Below are positions 33,421-44,559 of a stretch of 64,000 nt of DNA, piece by piece. The stretch comes from Rosa chinensis (taxonomy: Eukaryota > Streptophyta > Magnoliopsida > Rosales > Rosaceae): assembly GCF_002994745.2 (NCBI RefSeq), contig NC_037094.1, positions 21,553,001-21,617,000 on the forward strand. The letters are read 5' to 3'. How positions within the stretch are numbered: the stretch's first letter is position 1; each line of letters begins with the position of its first letter. The notes under the pieces were generated by a model. It was not told the DNA's origin and made no database searches. It saw only the letters and a program-made list of their open reading frames with translations. A program made the translations under genes and the position numbers.

Positions 33421-34368
33421 TGGCGCGTGGAGGCGTGTTGGGCTGTGTTTTAATTCCAGTTTTTAGCCCATTAAATCCTATAAATATTGTAGAGCTTATA
33501 TATGAAATTTGGTGAATTTTGGAGAAGCTTGGAATTAATTATGAATTTTTGAAGTTTAGGGTTTCGATTATTGAATTACGAGAATCCGACCGTCGGATAT
33601 CTCTCGGTTCTGCCTTGGAACCTTTAAATTAACGAAATGGTATTAGTGGTATAATTTGGGTTGCATCCGAGGAGAAGTGGAGATGTAATTATGAGGATTT
33701 GATTTTGAGAATCGTATTTAATTGTTGAATAGTTATTCACGGAATATAATTGTGTACAGGGCGATGTACCGAGCTATTGCTCGACGAAGGAACTCGTATG
33801 CATGGTCGCCTAAATAGTACTGTGAGTGGACATTTGTTTTTAAATTAATTGTGCATGCAGTATATTAGCATTTTTCCGATTGAGATTTAATTTATAATTT
33901 GAATTATTGAGTTTTATGGTTTTATGAGATTTAGTCTATCGAGATTTATTTATGGATTACGAGATTAGTATTGAAATTCCTTCCCGAGGGCTTTTAGTAG
34001 ATTTTTGAGATAGTCATTCATGAGTTATTGAATTGAGGAATGATTTTCGGGAAGTGACTGATTCAGAAAATATTATGAGAATTTTGGATTTCGAATATCG
34101 GTTTTTATGAGGATTCACGAGTACGAATGTTTCATCGAATATTTGAGCATGATTGATTATCGAGATTTATTGAGCTTTGAGCTCCGTACTTATCAGCTTT
34201 GAAGTTAGATTGAGTTTTCCTTTCCGAAAGCATTTATTGATTTACAGAGTATTTGATTTTTGCTTTCGAGGATGCTTTCGAGGATTTATTGAGATTTTGA
34301 GGTTATTTTCAGTTTCTTGAGGAGGCTATTCAGTTGATTAAGGAGGCCAGTTTTGGCGCATGCGTATC

Positions 34369-34680
34369 TTACCTAGTTGGCAGTCCCTTCTAGGTAATGG
34401 TCTGGTTGGCAGTCCCTTCCAGACTACAGCTCGGTTGGCAGTCCCATCCGATGCGTCACCTGGTTGGCAGTCCCTTCCAGATGACATGAGGTAGTTGGTC
34501 GGCAGTCCCGTCTACTACCTGTGGTTAGTCGGCAGTCCCGTCTACCACATGTGGCTAGTTGGCAGTTCCATCTATCCACCGCCTCCTATTCCGGTTGGCA
34601 GTCCCTTCCGATGCGTCATTTGGGTGGCAGTCCCTCCTAGATGGCATGAGATGACTAGACAGCAGTCTTTTCTAGTCATC
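34369..34680 (+). repeat. array of about ten hairpins with constant loop and varying complementary stems
   Basis: The motif TTGGCAGTCCCTT or a close variant recurs about ten times at roughly 30-bp steps. Each copy is bracketed by arms that differ between copies but are complementary within a copy. Examples: TTACCTAG/CTAGGTAA (34369-34397), GTCTGG/CCAGAC (34400-34424), AGGTAGT/ACTACCT (34489-34520), TGTGGTTAG/CTACCACA (~34520-34550) and GATGACTAGA/TCTAGTCATC (34650-34680). Two copies have short arms (CGG/CCG). Confidence 0.92.
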
Positions 34681-35342
34681 AAACGAGCCTCATGAAAATG
34701 ATGTTTTTATAAGGATTGAGGATGAGATTTTAAGAGACTTCAAGATGTTCTTGTTACGTGATTGAGATTTCAGTAAAGAGGATGATTAAGAGTGTTTTCA
34801 AGATTGTTACTGCATGCGAGATTTTAGAGAATAACTTAGGAAAGCGTTAAGTTTTACTTATACATTTGAAAGTACTTATTTTTCGTCCACTCACTCTAAC
34901 GGATTTTAAATGTTTTCCCCTGGGCCCTTCGGTTTTAAATGCCCAGTTTGCAGGCCAGTTTAGCTTGAGGTCGAGCGTACTTGGGGTTGAGGCATAGCTG
35001 TCATAGCTTCCGTATTATAAAAGCATCGGTCATTTATCTTGCTTTCTATTCTCTTGTTCGCTTGTACATTAGATTGCTCTGATAACCTATGAGATTAATA
35101 TTCTTAAATTCAGAATGGTTTATGAAATGAGAGATGTGAGATGTTGTGATATAGGGAGCAGGGTGGCTCCAGGAGAATAAGGATGGATGATTTAGAAGTG
35201 TAATTGTTTTTCTACAGGTTTTGGGTTGTCCATTTTTAGGGGAAGTTCTGTCAAATTTTTGGTAGAATTTCTTCTAAGGTGGGCCCCGCAGGGCCTCTTC
35301 GGATTTCAGGGTGAAATCCGGGGCGGGTCCTGTCAGGACCAT

Positions 35343-35642
35343 ATGCATTATACTTGAGACACCAGAAGGGTACATCCGCAATAATTAAACGGATTACATC
35401 CTGGTAGTAGGAGGTGTCATGATGATCAAAAGGTCTCTATGTCACTGGTAATCGATATAGATGGCATTAATCATATTTAGTAGCATCTCCATCTATAGAG
35501 GTACTCGTACTCTTTGTGTTTCTCTGACTGTGTTTGATTTGGGTTCTCCGACTATATTGAGAATTACAGAGGCATTGGAGACAGAAGTGTATTACAAATT
35601 TTATAACTACGGTGATCGATGGAGAGAGGTGTAGGACTTGTG
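35343..35642. other. short intergenic stretch, nothing recognised
   Basis: No supported gene between the solo LTR and Copia-C. Confidence 0.5.
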
Positions 35643-35647
35643 GGTTC

Positions 35648-35979
35648 TGTAAGGATTATAAGGATGGTCAACATGGTCATGGTCAAGATGGTCAAGGTTG
35701 GAAACAAGTTAGCAAAGCAACAGCTGTGGTTATAAAGACTGATACGTGTAATGAAAAGAGTGGTTGTCAAAGAATTAGTTACTATAACTAATTAGCAAAC
35801 TAATTAGCTGAGTCGGTTGGGGATAAATAGAATTAGTTAAGCCTAACTATATATAAAAGGCTATGTAAGAATCTCGTGAATCATTAATTCAAGTCAGCCA
35901 CTATTCTTCATCTTCTTCATCCCTTTGCTCTCTCTCTCTCTTTTCCTTCTTTGTAAAACCTAGATCTTACATTTCAGTA
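35648..35979 (+). repeat. 5' LTR of Copia-C
   Basis: 332 bp, TGTAAGGATT to CAGTA (the 3' copy ends CAGCA). TATATAAAAGG at about 35850-35860 is a good TATA box. A short CT tract is at about 35929-35940. Confidence 0.93.
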
Positions 35980-35991
35980 TGGTATCAAGAT
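35980..35991 (+). other. primer-binding site of Copia-C
   Basis: TGGTATCAAGAT follows the LTR directly and matches the first eight bases of the tRNA-iMet complement TGGTATCAGAGC, then diverges. Confidence 0.7.
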
Positions 35992-36171
35992 CCATGGATC
36001 GGTCTCCATCCTCAGCTTTCTAAGCCTTTAGATCTTCAATCTCTCTGATCTAAGCTTTCATTTCAGCTTCAACCAATTTCTTCTTCGATCTCTCCATCTT
36101 TTCTTTTTCGATCCCTAAATTCTCTCTTCTCCAATCTTATCAAGATTCCAGTTTGTTTCTCTTGAGCAACA

Positions 36172-37375
36172 ATGGTGGCTACTGCTGTGACTCTTCTTGC
36201 TAATCTCTCAAGCATCATCTCGGTCAAGCTCGATGACAACAACTATCCCATATGGCATTTTCAGCTGTATTCTCTACTTCGTGGTCATGGCCTTCTCAAG
36301 TTTGTGGATGGTACTGTGTCTTGTCCATCACAATATACCATATCCGATGACGGATCTCTTACCTCAACTCCATCGGAGGACTATGAAGATTGGCTCGAGC
36401 AAGATTGGAATCTGGCATCTTTGATTACTGCAACTCTCTCTCCTGAGGCTCTATCTCATGTTGTAGGTTGTAATTCGGCTTTGGAGGTATGGACTACACT
36501 TAAAGATCGTTATGCTACTGTCTCTCGAGCTAATGTTGTTCAGTTGAAATCTAATCTGTAATCCATAGAGAAAGGGTCTGATAATGTTGATAAGTACTTG
36601 CTAAGGGTCAAGAATGCTAGGGATCAATTGTCTTCTATTGGTGTTAAGATTGCAGATGAGGATATTATGATCTTGATTCTTAAGGGTTTACCACCTGAGT
36701 TTAGCATACTAAGGACGATGATTAAGGCAAAGCATGCTCCTATTTCTATGTCTGAGCTTCGATCTTTGCTACTTGCTGTTGAGTCTGAGTTAGAATGTGA
36801 AACAAAATCTGTGTCTTTGACCTCTATGACTGAAATGGTGGCAAAGAAAGGTTCTTATTCTGTTGATTCTCAAGATTCCAAGGGAATTTTGCCTACACCT
36901 GTGCAAAATGGCTATAATGGCTTTGCTGCTTTTAATAATGGAGGCAGAGGTAACAATGGAGGTTATAGGAACAATGGAGGAGGTTATAATGGGGGATTCA
37001 GAAACAATGGAGGATTTAGAAACAATGGAGGTTATGGTTTCAACTCTAGTTGGAACAATGGGAATAGGAATGGGAATCAGCAACAGTTTGGTGGAAATGG
37101 AAACATAAACTTTGGTAATAATGGAGGATTTGGTGGTTATAGACCTAGGATTGTTTGTCAGATATGTGACAAACCAGGCCACTCAGCTCAAACATGCTGG
37201 CATCTCAGCAAGGTCAATGGTTCTACTTCAGCTCCAAACATTCTTGAGTGTCAACTTTGTGGCACAAATGGACACTCAGTAGCTAAGTGTAGTCAGAGAC
37301 TTCAGTTTGCTAAACTGCAAGGACAACACTCTGCAATGACTGCTTCACTGCAGCAGACTCATACAACTCCTACTC
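36172..37375 (+). pseudogene. gag: Copia-C gag
   Basis: The ATG at 36172 gives MVATAVTLLANLSSIISVKL, then DDNNYPIWHFQLYSLL, a copia Gag N-terminus. A TAA at 36559-36561 interrupts KSNL-SIEKGSDN; the same frame continues, and CAA (Gln) is the likely ancestor. The C-terminal part has many NNGG repeats (about 36940-37130), then two CCHC knuckles, CQICDKPGHSAQTC (about 37156) and CQLCGTNGHSVAKC (about 37249). The Gly/Asn-rich stretch plus double knuckle should bind RNA. Confidence 0.92.
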
Positions 37376-38901
37376 ATGAAGTGTGGATCACATATTCTGG
37401 TGCTTCTTCTCACATGACATCAGACATTCAAGTTCTAAATAATGTCACATCCTATTCAGCTGATGATCAAGTTCAAGTTAGTAATGGTGCAGGTCTTGCT
37501 ATCAAACATATTGGCAATGGTTCAATATTTCTCAACAAAAACGCTTTGTTGAAACTTAGAAAAATATTACATGTTCCAAAACTTGCTGCACAGCTTTTGA
37601 CTGTTTATCAATTATGCAAGGACAATAACTGCAGAATGATTTTTGATGAGTTTTTCTTTTTCATACAGGACAAGGTGATAGGCAAGGTGTTGTTTCAAGG
37701 CCTCAGTGAGAATGGACTTTACCCGATACCTGTGTCAACCTCCAGAAATCTCTTCAACCCATCTTCCAATTCAGAGTCAGCTTTTCTTGGATCAAAGGTC
37801 ACTCAGTCTCTATGGCATAAAAGATTGGGCCATCCTTCCAATGCCATTACATCATCTATGTTAGCAAAGTCTAGAATACTTTTTCAGTCTGTTGAGTCAT
37901 CTAGTGTTTGTGAGTCTTGTCTTGCAGGCAAGTTTACTAAACTGCCTTTTCCAACATCTTGTACTAGGTCATCTACACCTTTTCATACAGTTCATTCTGA
38001 TGTATGGGGTCCTTCTCCACATGTATCCATTGAAGGTTTTAAGTACTATCTCACCTTCATAGATGATTGTACTCAATTTTGTTGGATTTTTCCACTACAT
38101 AATAAAGCAGAAGTTTGTTTCAAGTTCATTGCTTTTCATTCCTTTGTGACAACTCAGTTTGCCTCTGTTATTAAAATTTTACAAACTGATGGTGAGGGTG
38201 AATACCGGAGCCATATTTTCCAGTCCTTTCTTGCTAAAAATGGTATTGTCCATCAAAAATCATGTCCATACACACCACAACAAAATAGACTTGCAGAAAG
38301 GAAAAACAGACATATTGTAGAAACTGTACTTACTTTGCTTCATTAGTCTTTTCTCCCTCTAAAATTCTGGTTCCATGCTTGTGCAATTGCAGTATTTCTT
38401 ATAAATAGAATGTCTACTCCAACTCTCTCTATGTCTTCTCCCTTTGAGATGCTACACTCAAAACCACCTTCTTTGGAGTCATTAAAAGTCTTTGGATGTG
38501 CTTGTTTTCCCTTAATCAAGCCTTACAATTCAAACAAGCTCCAAGTCAAAACTGTCAAGTGCATTTTTCTGGGGTATGCACCAAGGTATAAGGGTTTCAT
38601 TTGTTTTAATCCTTCCAATTCCAAGTTCATCATTTCTCGACATGTTGTGTTTGATGAGTCCTCCTTTCCTCATCAGTTTCTTAGTTCATCATCTGAGCCT
38701 ACTTCATTTACATCATCATCTTCGCATCCTGTGCAAGTTATCCTTAGACACCCTTCTAGGAATAAAACTTCAAGTTCCACAGTCCATTCTGCACAGTACT
38801 TAGCCACACCTGTCCTCCCTGCATCAACACAAGATCAGCCTTTTCCAGTCCAGCACCTGTCTCAGCAGTACAACCTCATATTTCAGTGCCTTCTAATGTA
38901 G
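37376..38901 (+). pseudogene. pol: Copia-C protease and integrase
   Basis: It is in the same frame as gag. The protease motif reads VWITYSGASSHMTSD: the expected catalytic Asp of DSGAS is Tyr (TAT, 37393-37395), so the protease is inactive. The integrase region has LWHKRLGHPS, CESCLAGKFTKLPF, HSDVWGPSP, FIDDCTQFCWIF, QTDGEGEY and YTPQQNRLAERKNRH. TAG at 38344-38346 breaks HACAI upstream context (LTLLH-SFLPLKFW), probably CAG or CAA before. FGCACFPLIKPYN and VKCIFLGYAP follow. The frame is lost near 38899. Confidence 0.92.
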
Positions 38902-38918
38902 GGCAATCTCAGAATTAA

Positions 38919-40799
38919 GTGTCTCCTATTGCAGGGCAACTTCAGCTTTATGCTCTTCATTTATCTGATATAGATAAAACTGTTCCCAGTTCTTCAAGTA
39001 ATTTCATTCTTCAACCTGGAGAAGTGTATATTCCCATATCAGCCATTGAGATTCATTTGGATCCTCCTTCCACAGAGACAAATAGTATTATATCCAACTT
39101 CATTCCTCAATCTGAGGTATCTACAGTTTCAGTTAATGCTCATGCCATGACAACTAGAAGCAAGAATGGAATATTCAAAAAGAATGCATTTGTTGCTTCT
39201 GCAGCTTGTGATCTTAATGCTATAGAACCTTCTTCATATAAAAAGGCCTTGGAAATACCAGTTTGGAAGCAAGCAATGCAAGACGAATTTGATGCATTAA
39301 CCAACCAAGGAACTTGGAGTTTAGTTCCTCCTCAAGCTGATAAGAATGTGGTAAGTTGTAAATGGATTTTTAAGGTAAAGAAAAATTCAGATGGCTCCAT
39401 TGCAAGGCAGAAAGCACGATTAGTAGCAAGGGGTTTTAGTCAAGAAGAAGGTGTTGATTATGAAGAGACTTTCAGTCCAGTTGTTAGGCATACAACTGTG
39501 AGACTTGTTCTTGCTATGGCAACTCAATTTGGGTGGAAATTACATCAACTAGATGTTAAGAATGCTTTTCTTCATGGCATTTTGAAGGAAGAAGTATATA
39601 TGTCCCAACCACCAGGTTTTGAGGATCCAAGGTGCCCAACTCATGTTTGTAAGTTACAAAAGTCACTTTATGGCCTTAAACAAGCTCTAAGAGCTTGGAA
39701 TGAATGATTTACCTCTTTCCTACCTCAGCTGGGTTTCAAGTGTTCTATTGCAGACCACTCCTTATTTATTAAGAGTTCTGGTCCTTCTCAGGTATATCTA
39801 CTCCTATATGTAGATGATATTATACTTACAGGGAATAGTGCTTCTGCAATTCAGTATGTTAAAGAAGCTCTTCAGGAGGAATTTGACATGAAGTATTTGG
39901 GACTATTATATTACTTCTTGGGGTTACAGATTACCTATTTACCAGATGGAGGTTTATTCATTTCACAAGCTAAGTATGCAAATAATATACTCCATAAAGC
40001 TGGAATGACTGATTGTAATGCCAGCATCACTCCATGCTTACCTTATTCCAAGTTGCTCAAAGATGAGGGAGCTCCATTTAATGATGTCAAAATATACAGG
40101 AGTATTGTAGCATACTTGCAGTATCTAACCTTTACCAGACCTGACATTGCCTACAGTGTCAATTCTGTGTGTCAGTTTATGCAAAGTCCAACTGAAGTAC
40201 ATTTTCTGGAAGTCAAGCGCATTCTAAGGTACATCAAAGGTACTATGAACTATAGGATCACTTTTAGAGCTGCACCATTGGAGTTAAGAGCCTATACCGA
40301 CTTAGATTGGGCTGGTGAACCTAATGATAGAAGGAGCACAATCGATTTTGTCATATTTCTTGGTAACTGTCCAATCTCTTGGAGCTCACGCAAGCAAACT
40401 TTAGTCTCAAGGTTTTCAACAGAGGCTGAGTATAGAGCTATGGCAGATACTGCTTCTGAAGTTCTTTGGCTGCGACATTTGTTGAATGATCTTTATGTCA
40501 AGTTACCTTCTGCTCCCACATTACACTATTTGTTGAATGATCTTCATGTCAAGTTACCTTCTGCTCCCACATTACACTGTGACAATGTTTTAGCCTTGGC
40601 CCTTGCTTCAAATCCAATTCATAATTCCAAAGTCAAACATGTGGAGGTTGATGTGCATTTCACTAGGGGAAAAGTGGCTAACGGTGACCTAGCTCTTCGT
40701 TTTGTTCCTTCATTGCAACAACTAGCAGATATCTTCACCAAAGGACTTGATTCCCCTCGGTTCAGATATCTCTGCTCCAACCTGATGCTTGGTCCCTAG
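38919..40799 (+). pseudogene. pol: Copia-C reverse transcriptase and RNase H
   Basis: The frame differs from the integrase. RT shows [56 protein letters not shown] and [14 protein letters not shown], then TGA 39705-39707 (CGA likely). It continues as FTSFLPQLGFK with YVDD at 39807-39818. RNase H has FTRPDIAYSVNSVCQFM, YTDLDWAGEPNDRRST, SSRKQTLVSRFSTEAEYRA, HCDNVLALALASNP and LADIFTKGLDSPRF. A 51-bp exact-phase tandem duplication (40480-40581) repeats LLNDL(Y/H)VKLPSAPTLH just before the catalytic CDN. Confidence 0.93.
40480..40581 (+). repeat. 51-bp in-frame tandem duplication in Copia-C RNase H
   Basis: TGTTGAATGATCTT(T/C)ATGTC starts at 40480 and 40531. The two copies differ at only a few bases, so the event is recent. 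Confidence 0.93.
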
Positions 40800-40806
40800 C
40801 ATCAGT

Positions 40807-40817
40807 TTGTGGGGGGA
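40807..40817 (+). other. polypurine tract of Copia-C
   Basis: TTGTGGGGGGAT ends directly at the 3' LTR start. Confidence 0.75.
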
Positions 40818-41084
40818 TTTAAGGATTATAAGGATGGTCAACATGGTCATGGTCAAGATGGTCCAGGTTGGCAACAAGTTAGCAAAGTAACTGTTGTGAT
40901 TATAAAGACTGATACGTGTAATGAAAAGAGTGGTTGTCAAAGAATTAGTTACTATAACTAATTAGCTAAGTCGGTTGGGGATAAACAGAATTAGTTGAGC
41001 CTAACTCTATATAAAAGGCTATGTAAGAATCTCGTGAATCATTAATTCAAGTCAGCCACTATTCTTCATCTTCTTCATCCCTTT

Positions 41085-41174
<90 letters not shown>

Positions 41175-41209
41175 CCTTCTCTATAAAACCTAGGTCTTAC
41201 ATTTCAGCA
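40818..41209 (+). repeat. 3' LTR of Copia-C, expanded CT microsatellite
   Basis: The same LTR as 35648-35979 but 392 bp long. A CT run of about 86 bp (41086-41171) replaces the short CT tract of the 5' copy, and a 12-bp AATTAGCAAACT unit is missing. The first dinucleotide is TT instead of TG. Confidence 0.92.
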
Positions 41210-41214
41210 GGTTC

Positions 41215-41483
41215 AACGTACCATAGATAAGCCTCTCCAATCCGATGTGATGTGGAAAAGCAACCCGGCCAAAGGGAAGGAAAATAACAGATTCATTTCC
41301 CCTTTTTCGTGCGCTTTAAACAAACAAACTCATTCCAAAGTACTCCCAAAGTACTCAATCTGTAAACCAAACAAGGCGCAGGGAAAAAACTGGAATATTA
41401 TCTCTTCCTCAACCCCAAGTCTCAAAGAATTGTGATCCAACTATAGTGGTTGTAGTCGAGTCAAATAAATCCTTGTCCTATAA
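41215..41483. other. short intergenic stretch, nothing recognised
   Basis: No supported gene. Confidence 0.45.
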
Positions 41484-41771
41484 CCAGCAAGCTCTCGGCA
41501 ACCAAAGCATATATATAAGGCATAATCTTGACCCCCATTTTTGTAAGATCATGGTAGCCGATTATCTCCAGTAGTAGGCCATGACTTTCTTAACCACTGT
41601 AACTACATTTTACTTGAATCCGAAACTCTCGCCAGCAAGCTCCCGGCAACCAAAGCATATATATAAGGCATACGCTCGACCCCCATTTTTGTAAGATCAT
41701 GGTAGCCGATTACCTCTAGCTGTAGGCCATGACTTTCTTAACTACTGTAACTACATTTTACTTGAATCCGA
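41484..41771. repeat. two-copy tandem duplication, period 148 bp
   Basis: Units starting CCAGCAAGCTC(T/C)CGGCAACC at 41484 and 41632 run to ACTTGAATCCGA and differ by a few substitutions. No coding content is visible. Confidence 0.9.
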
Positions 41772-41957
41772 GTTTATAGTTTTATACCATACAAATTGAA
41801 GACTTCCAAAAATGTACAATGACTTTCTTAATCAATTGTAGTGGAAGAAGACTGTCAATAGTGTGGCAGAAGCTGTTTCATTTGTGTACAGAAGCTATTT
41901 CAATTTTATAGTAGAAGTTGATTCAATTTTTATTTTATTTTTTGATCTGGAAGGAGA

Positions 41958-42070
41958 CTTTTTTTTTTTTTTGAATAAAAGGCTGGTGTGGCTGCCCTCA
42001 AGCCTTGATTAATGAAACTGTCGAATACAGGGGGGGGGAGGACATTGAGCCTAAACCCCTAGATTAAACT
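41958..42070 (-). mobile_element. LINE 3'-end fragment
   Basis: On -, CTTGAGGGCAGCCACACCAG and CCTTTTATTC precede poly(A) (T run on + at about 41960-41973). It shares this tail with the fragment at 27472-27545. A nine-G run (+) sits at about 42031-42039. Confidence 0.5.
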
Positions 42071-42257
42071 TTAATTTAGACTACAAGAATTTGGGGGTCA
42101 ATTTGATCTCCAAAATGAGATCACCTCGCCACATTTTGTCAGCATCAATTTTGTAGTGGAAGTTGTTACAATTATAGCAGAAAAAAATGTACGGTGCAAA
42201 CATGCTTGCATATTGTATTTTTGAGAAAAGGTAAGCGTGCATATAAACATAACTTAA

Positions 42258-42568
42258 GAGCATCTCCAATGGAGATGCCTTTTTCTACATTGAGTGTCCA
42301 ACAACTAAATTTGACATATTAGCTTTCTCCAACCCTTATGTCAGTTCTGACATGGCAACATACATCTTCTTTCATCAGTTGAATTTGACTTTTTTCTTTC
42401 CAATGCCAATTCACTGTTCAAATTCAAATTTGTCCATTTTCTTTCATCTTCTTTTGACATATTGGTTGAAGCTAAGATTAGTTAAAATATTAACAAGTCA
42501 ATTTTACCATGTCATATGTCAAATTTAAATTTGACACAAGCCAAAAGAAATCTCCATTGGAGATGCTT
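42258..42568. mobile_element. PIF/Harbinger-like MITE
   Basis: Both ends carry the palindromic AGCATCTCCAATGGAGAT in inverted orientation. Flanks are TAA and TTA. The terminus GAGCATC matches the MITE at 31531-31954. The 311-bp interior is AT-rich. Confidence 0.68.
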
Positions 42569-42961
42569 TTATGTAAACGAAACATGTCAAATATAAATAT
42601 AGACTTAATGAAGTGAAAAAGTGAAATTTTACATATACCCCACTAATTACTATTTTTTGTCTCATTTTTTTTCATTAAACTTCCATACATGCCTCTCATT
42701 AAATAAAGAGTTTTTATCACCACTAGGGTCAAAACTTTCTTGTACCGGACAAAATGATACCAAACTTTTAAGAGTGATCAAAATGATACCTAAATTTTTA
42801 AAAACAAATCAAATTGATACCCAACTTTCAAAAGTGATCAAAATGATACCTAAAGTTTTAAAAACAAATCACTTGATACCTCGGTTTATTTTTTGTAACT
42901 TCTCTGTTAAAATTGATCACGTGTGGTACGGTGAATAATATTCTACACAAAAACTGTTTTT

Positions 42962-43137
42962 TGTTATAAACTAGAGAATATAAGAGAGATAGAATAGAGA
43001 AACAAAATGTAGGAGGAGGTAGAAGTGTATATTTCATTCTCATTAGACCCCTTTATATAGGAGTAATGTTTACATCATAAAGACATAACTAATGAATATT
43101 TACAATGGACAACCACATTTATATAATATTTATAACA
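42962..43137 (-). repeat. 3' LTR of Copia-D
   Basis: 176-bp counterpart of 45658-45856. The polypurine tract lies next to it at 43138-43150 on -. Confidence 0.88.
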
Positions 43138-44559
43138 CTCTCCCTTGGATGTCCACCACTAAATGATATGGTGTTGGACGCGCTTAATGTTGTCTCATCA
43201 AAAACCTTGCCAGGTAACAAAAACCCAATGGGATAAAAACAACCCTGGTTGAAGGAGAAAAAGAGTGCAACGCGCATATGTCATAGCTAGGTAGCATAAT
43301 TTTGAATGCTCTCCCTGATGAGAATCTCCCCCTGATTGTTGCAAGCTTTAATCATGTATATAATAAAATACATGCACCATGTATATTAGATATGGTGTGT
43401 CAATCACATAGGTGAGACCATGTGTGCTTTGCATAAAGGGGACTCATCATGAATTGCAATTCCTGCAAAAGTTAGGGCATTACCAATAAAACTATGATGT
43501 TCTTAATGATTCTTACCTGACATGATAAGAGTAGAACCAATTTCATTTGCTCAAATTATAGATAAAGATATTAGTTAAAGAATAACAATATAAATGAACA
43601 ACAATTGACACATTTACCTTTATCCGAGCATTGAAATTTAAGTATGACATACTTAGTAAATATCAATTTGTGTAATTGATAATTTCATATAGGCTCAATA
43701 TGAACTCTAGATAAATTCTTAACTTCGCGAAAGTTAGAACATGTTGCAACATTATGAGTATGATTCGAATTCGATTTTCTTAGTCTTGTCATAGTACTCA
43801 TTGAGGCAATAAGTCACTTTGACCATAACTGAATGAGTATGTATGAGCTTTAGACTTTTGATTCCATGATTGACCTTTAAGCTCATTCATTCATGGACTT
43901 GCCTTTGGCAATATGAATCAGGCAAGGATTTGATTAAGCAATATGCATATAATGACACATAGGATTTGGGGATTTGCTTTTAGCAATTTTCCTTTAAGAT
44001 CTTCATATTAGCCAAGACAACATGCCATAAGTCTCTTGTCAATATAACACTGTACTTATAGAAAAGTTGTCGCTTGGAGAAGAATGACAAGCTCATGTCT
44101 CTATAAAGAGACTTGTGTCATAGTGATTTTAATTCACTGGAATGAACACCCTCTTGTATTTTAGGGGTTATAAAGTCCAAATATATCATCACATTTACAA
44201 TATTCAAATTCATTAGAATTGCCTCTTTCCAATTTGGCCAATAGTATAATTTATCGACACAATGAAACGTGGTAGTATACAACCCTTGATGATATTTAGT
44301 AGCTACAACAGATGAGATATCATCAATGATCATCAATTAGAGATCTATCACACATTCAAAATATATGCATGCATTAGCTATAATAAGCTTATTCATATCA
44401 AGTACTCATGCCTCTTTTAGCATTTGTTGTCTCTCAAGGACAAATTAATTCAAGAATGTGGATCTTTGTATAACCTCATGAAGAGTGTTATAGGACTTTT
44501 GTAATCTTCCCTTATAGGGAGCTTGAAACATTGGACTTGGTGGCTATATTTCACATAAA

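Larger units (their letters stand above)
32571..35337 (+). mobile_element. giant solo LTR (2.77 kb)
   Basis: It begins TGTGACGTCCCGAACCCGAA and ends CGGGGCGGGTCCTGTCA, with a perfect 5-bp duplication GGACC at 32566-32570 and 35338-35342. No internal element genes, primer site or second LTR are present. The start, the GTTGACTTTTT motif with following leader, the pyrimidine-rich CGACC segment and the distal hairpin zone parallel the - strand solo LTR at 20625-23364, so the two are related families. A 160-residue frame (32795-33277) crosses the leader-like part but shows no domain. The hairpin array is at 34369-34680. Confidence 0.82.
35648..41209 (+). mobile_element. Copia-C: full-length decayed Ty1/copia retrotransposon
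   Basis: LTRs at 35648-35979 and 40818-41209 share TAAGGATTATAAGGATGGTC through TTACATTTCAG(T/C)A. The duplication GGTTC lies at 35643-35647 and 41210-41214. The internal order is gag, protease, integrase, RT, RNase H. Three stops and at least one frameshift break it, the protease Asp is lost and RNase H has an internal duplication. Gag has two zinc knuckles and a Gly/Asn-rich tract, unlike the single knuckle of Copia-A, -B and -E. Confidence 0.96.

Noticed and set aside
34369..34680. CRISPR-like reading of the regularly spaced repeats
   Set aside because: Plant nuclear context, no cas genes, and the variable parts are complementary arms rather than unique spacers.
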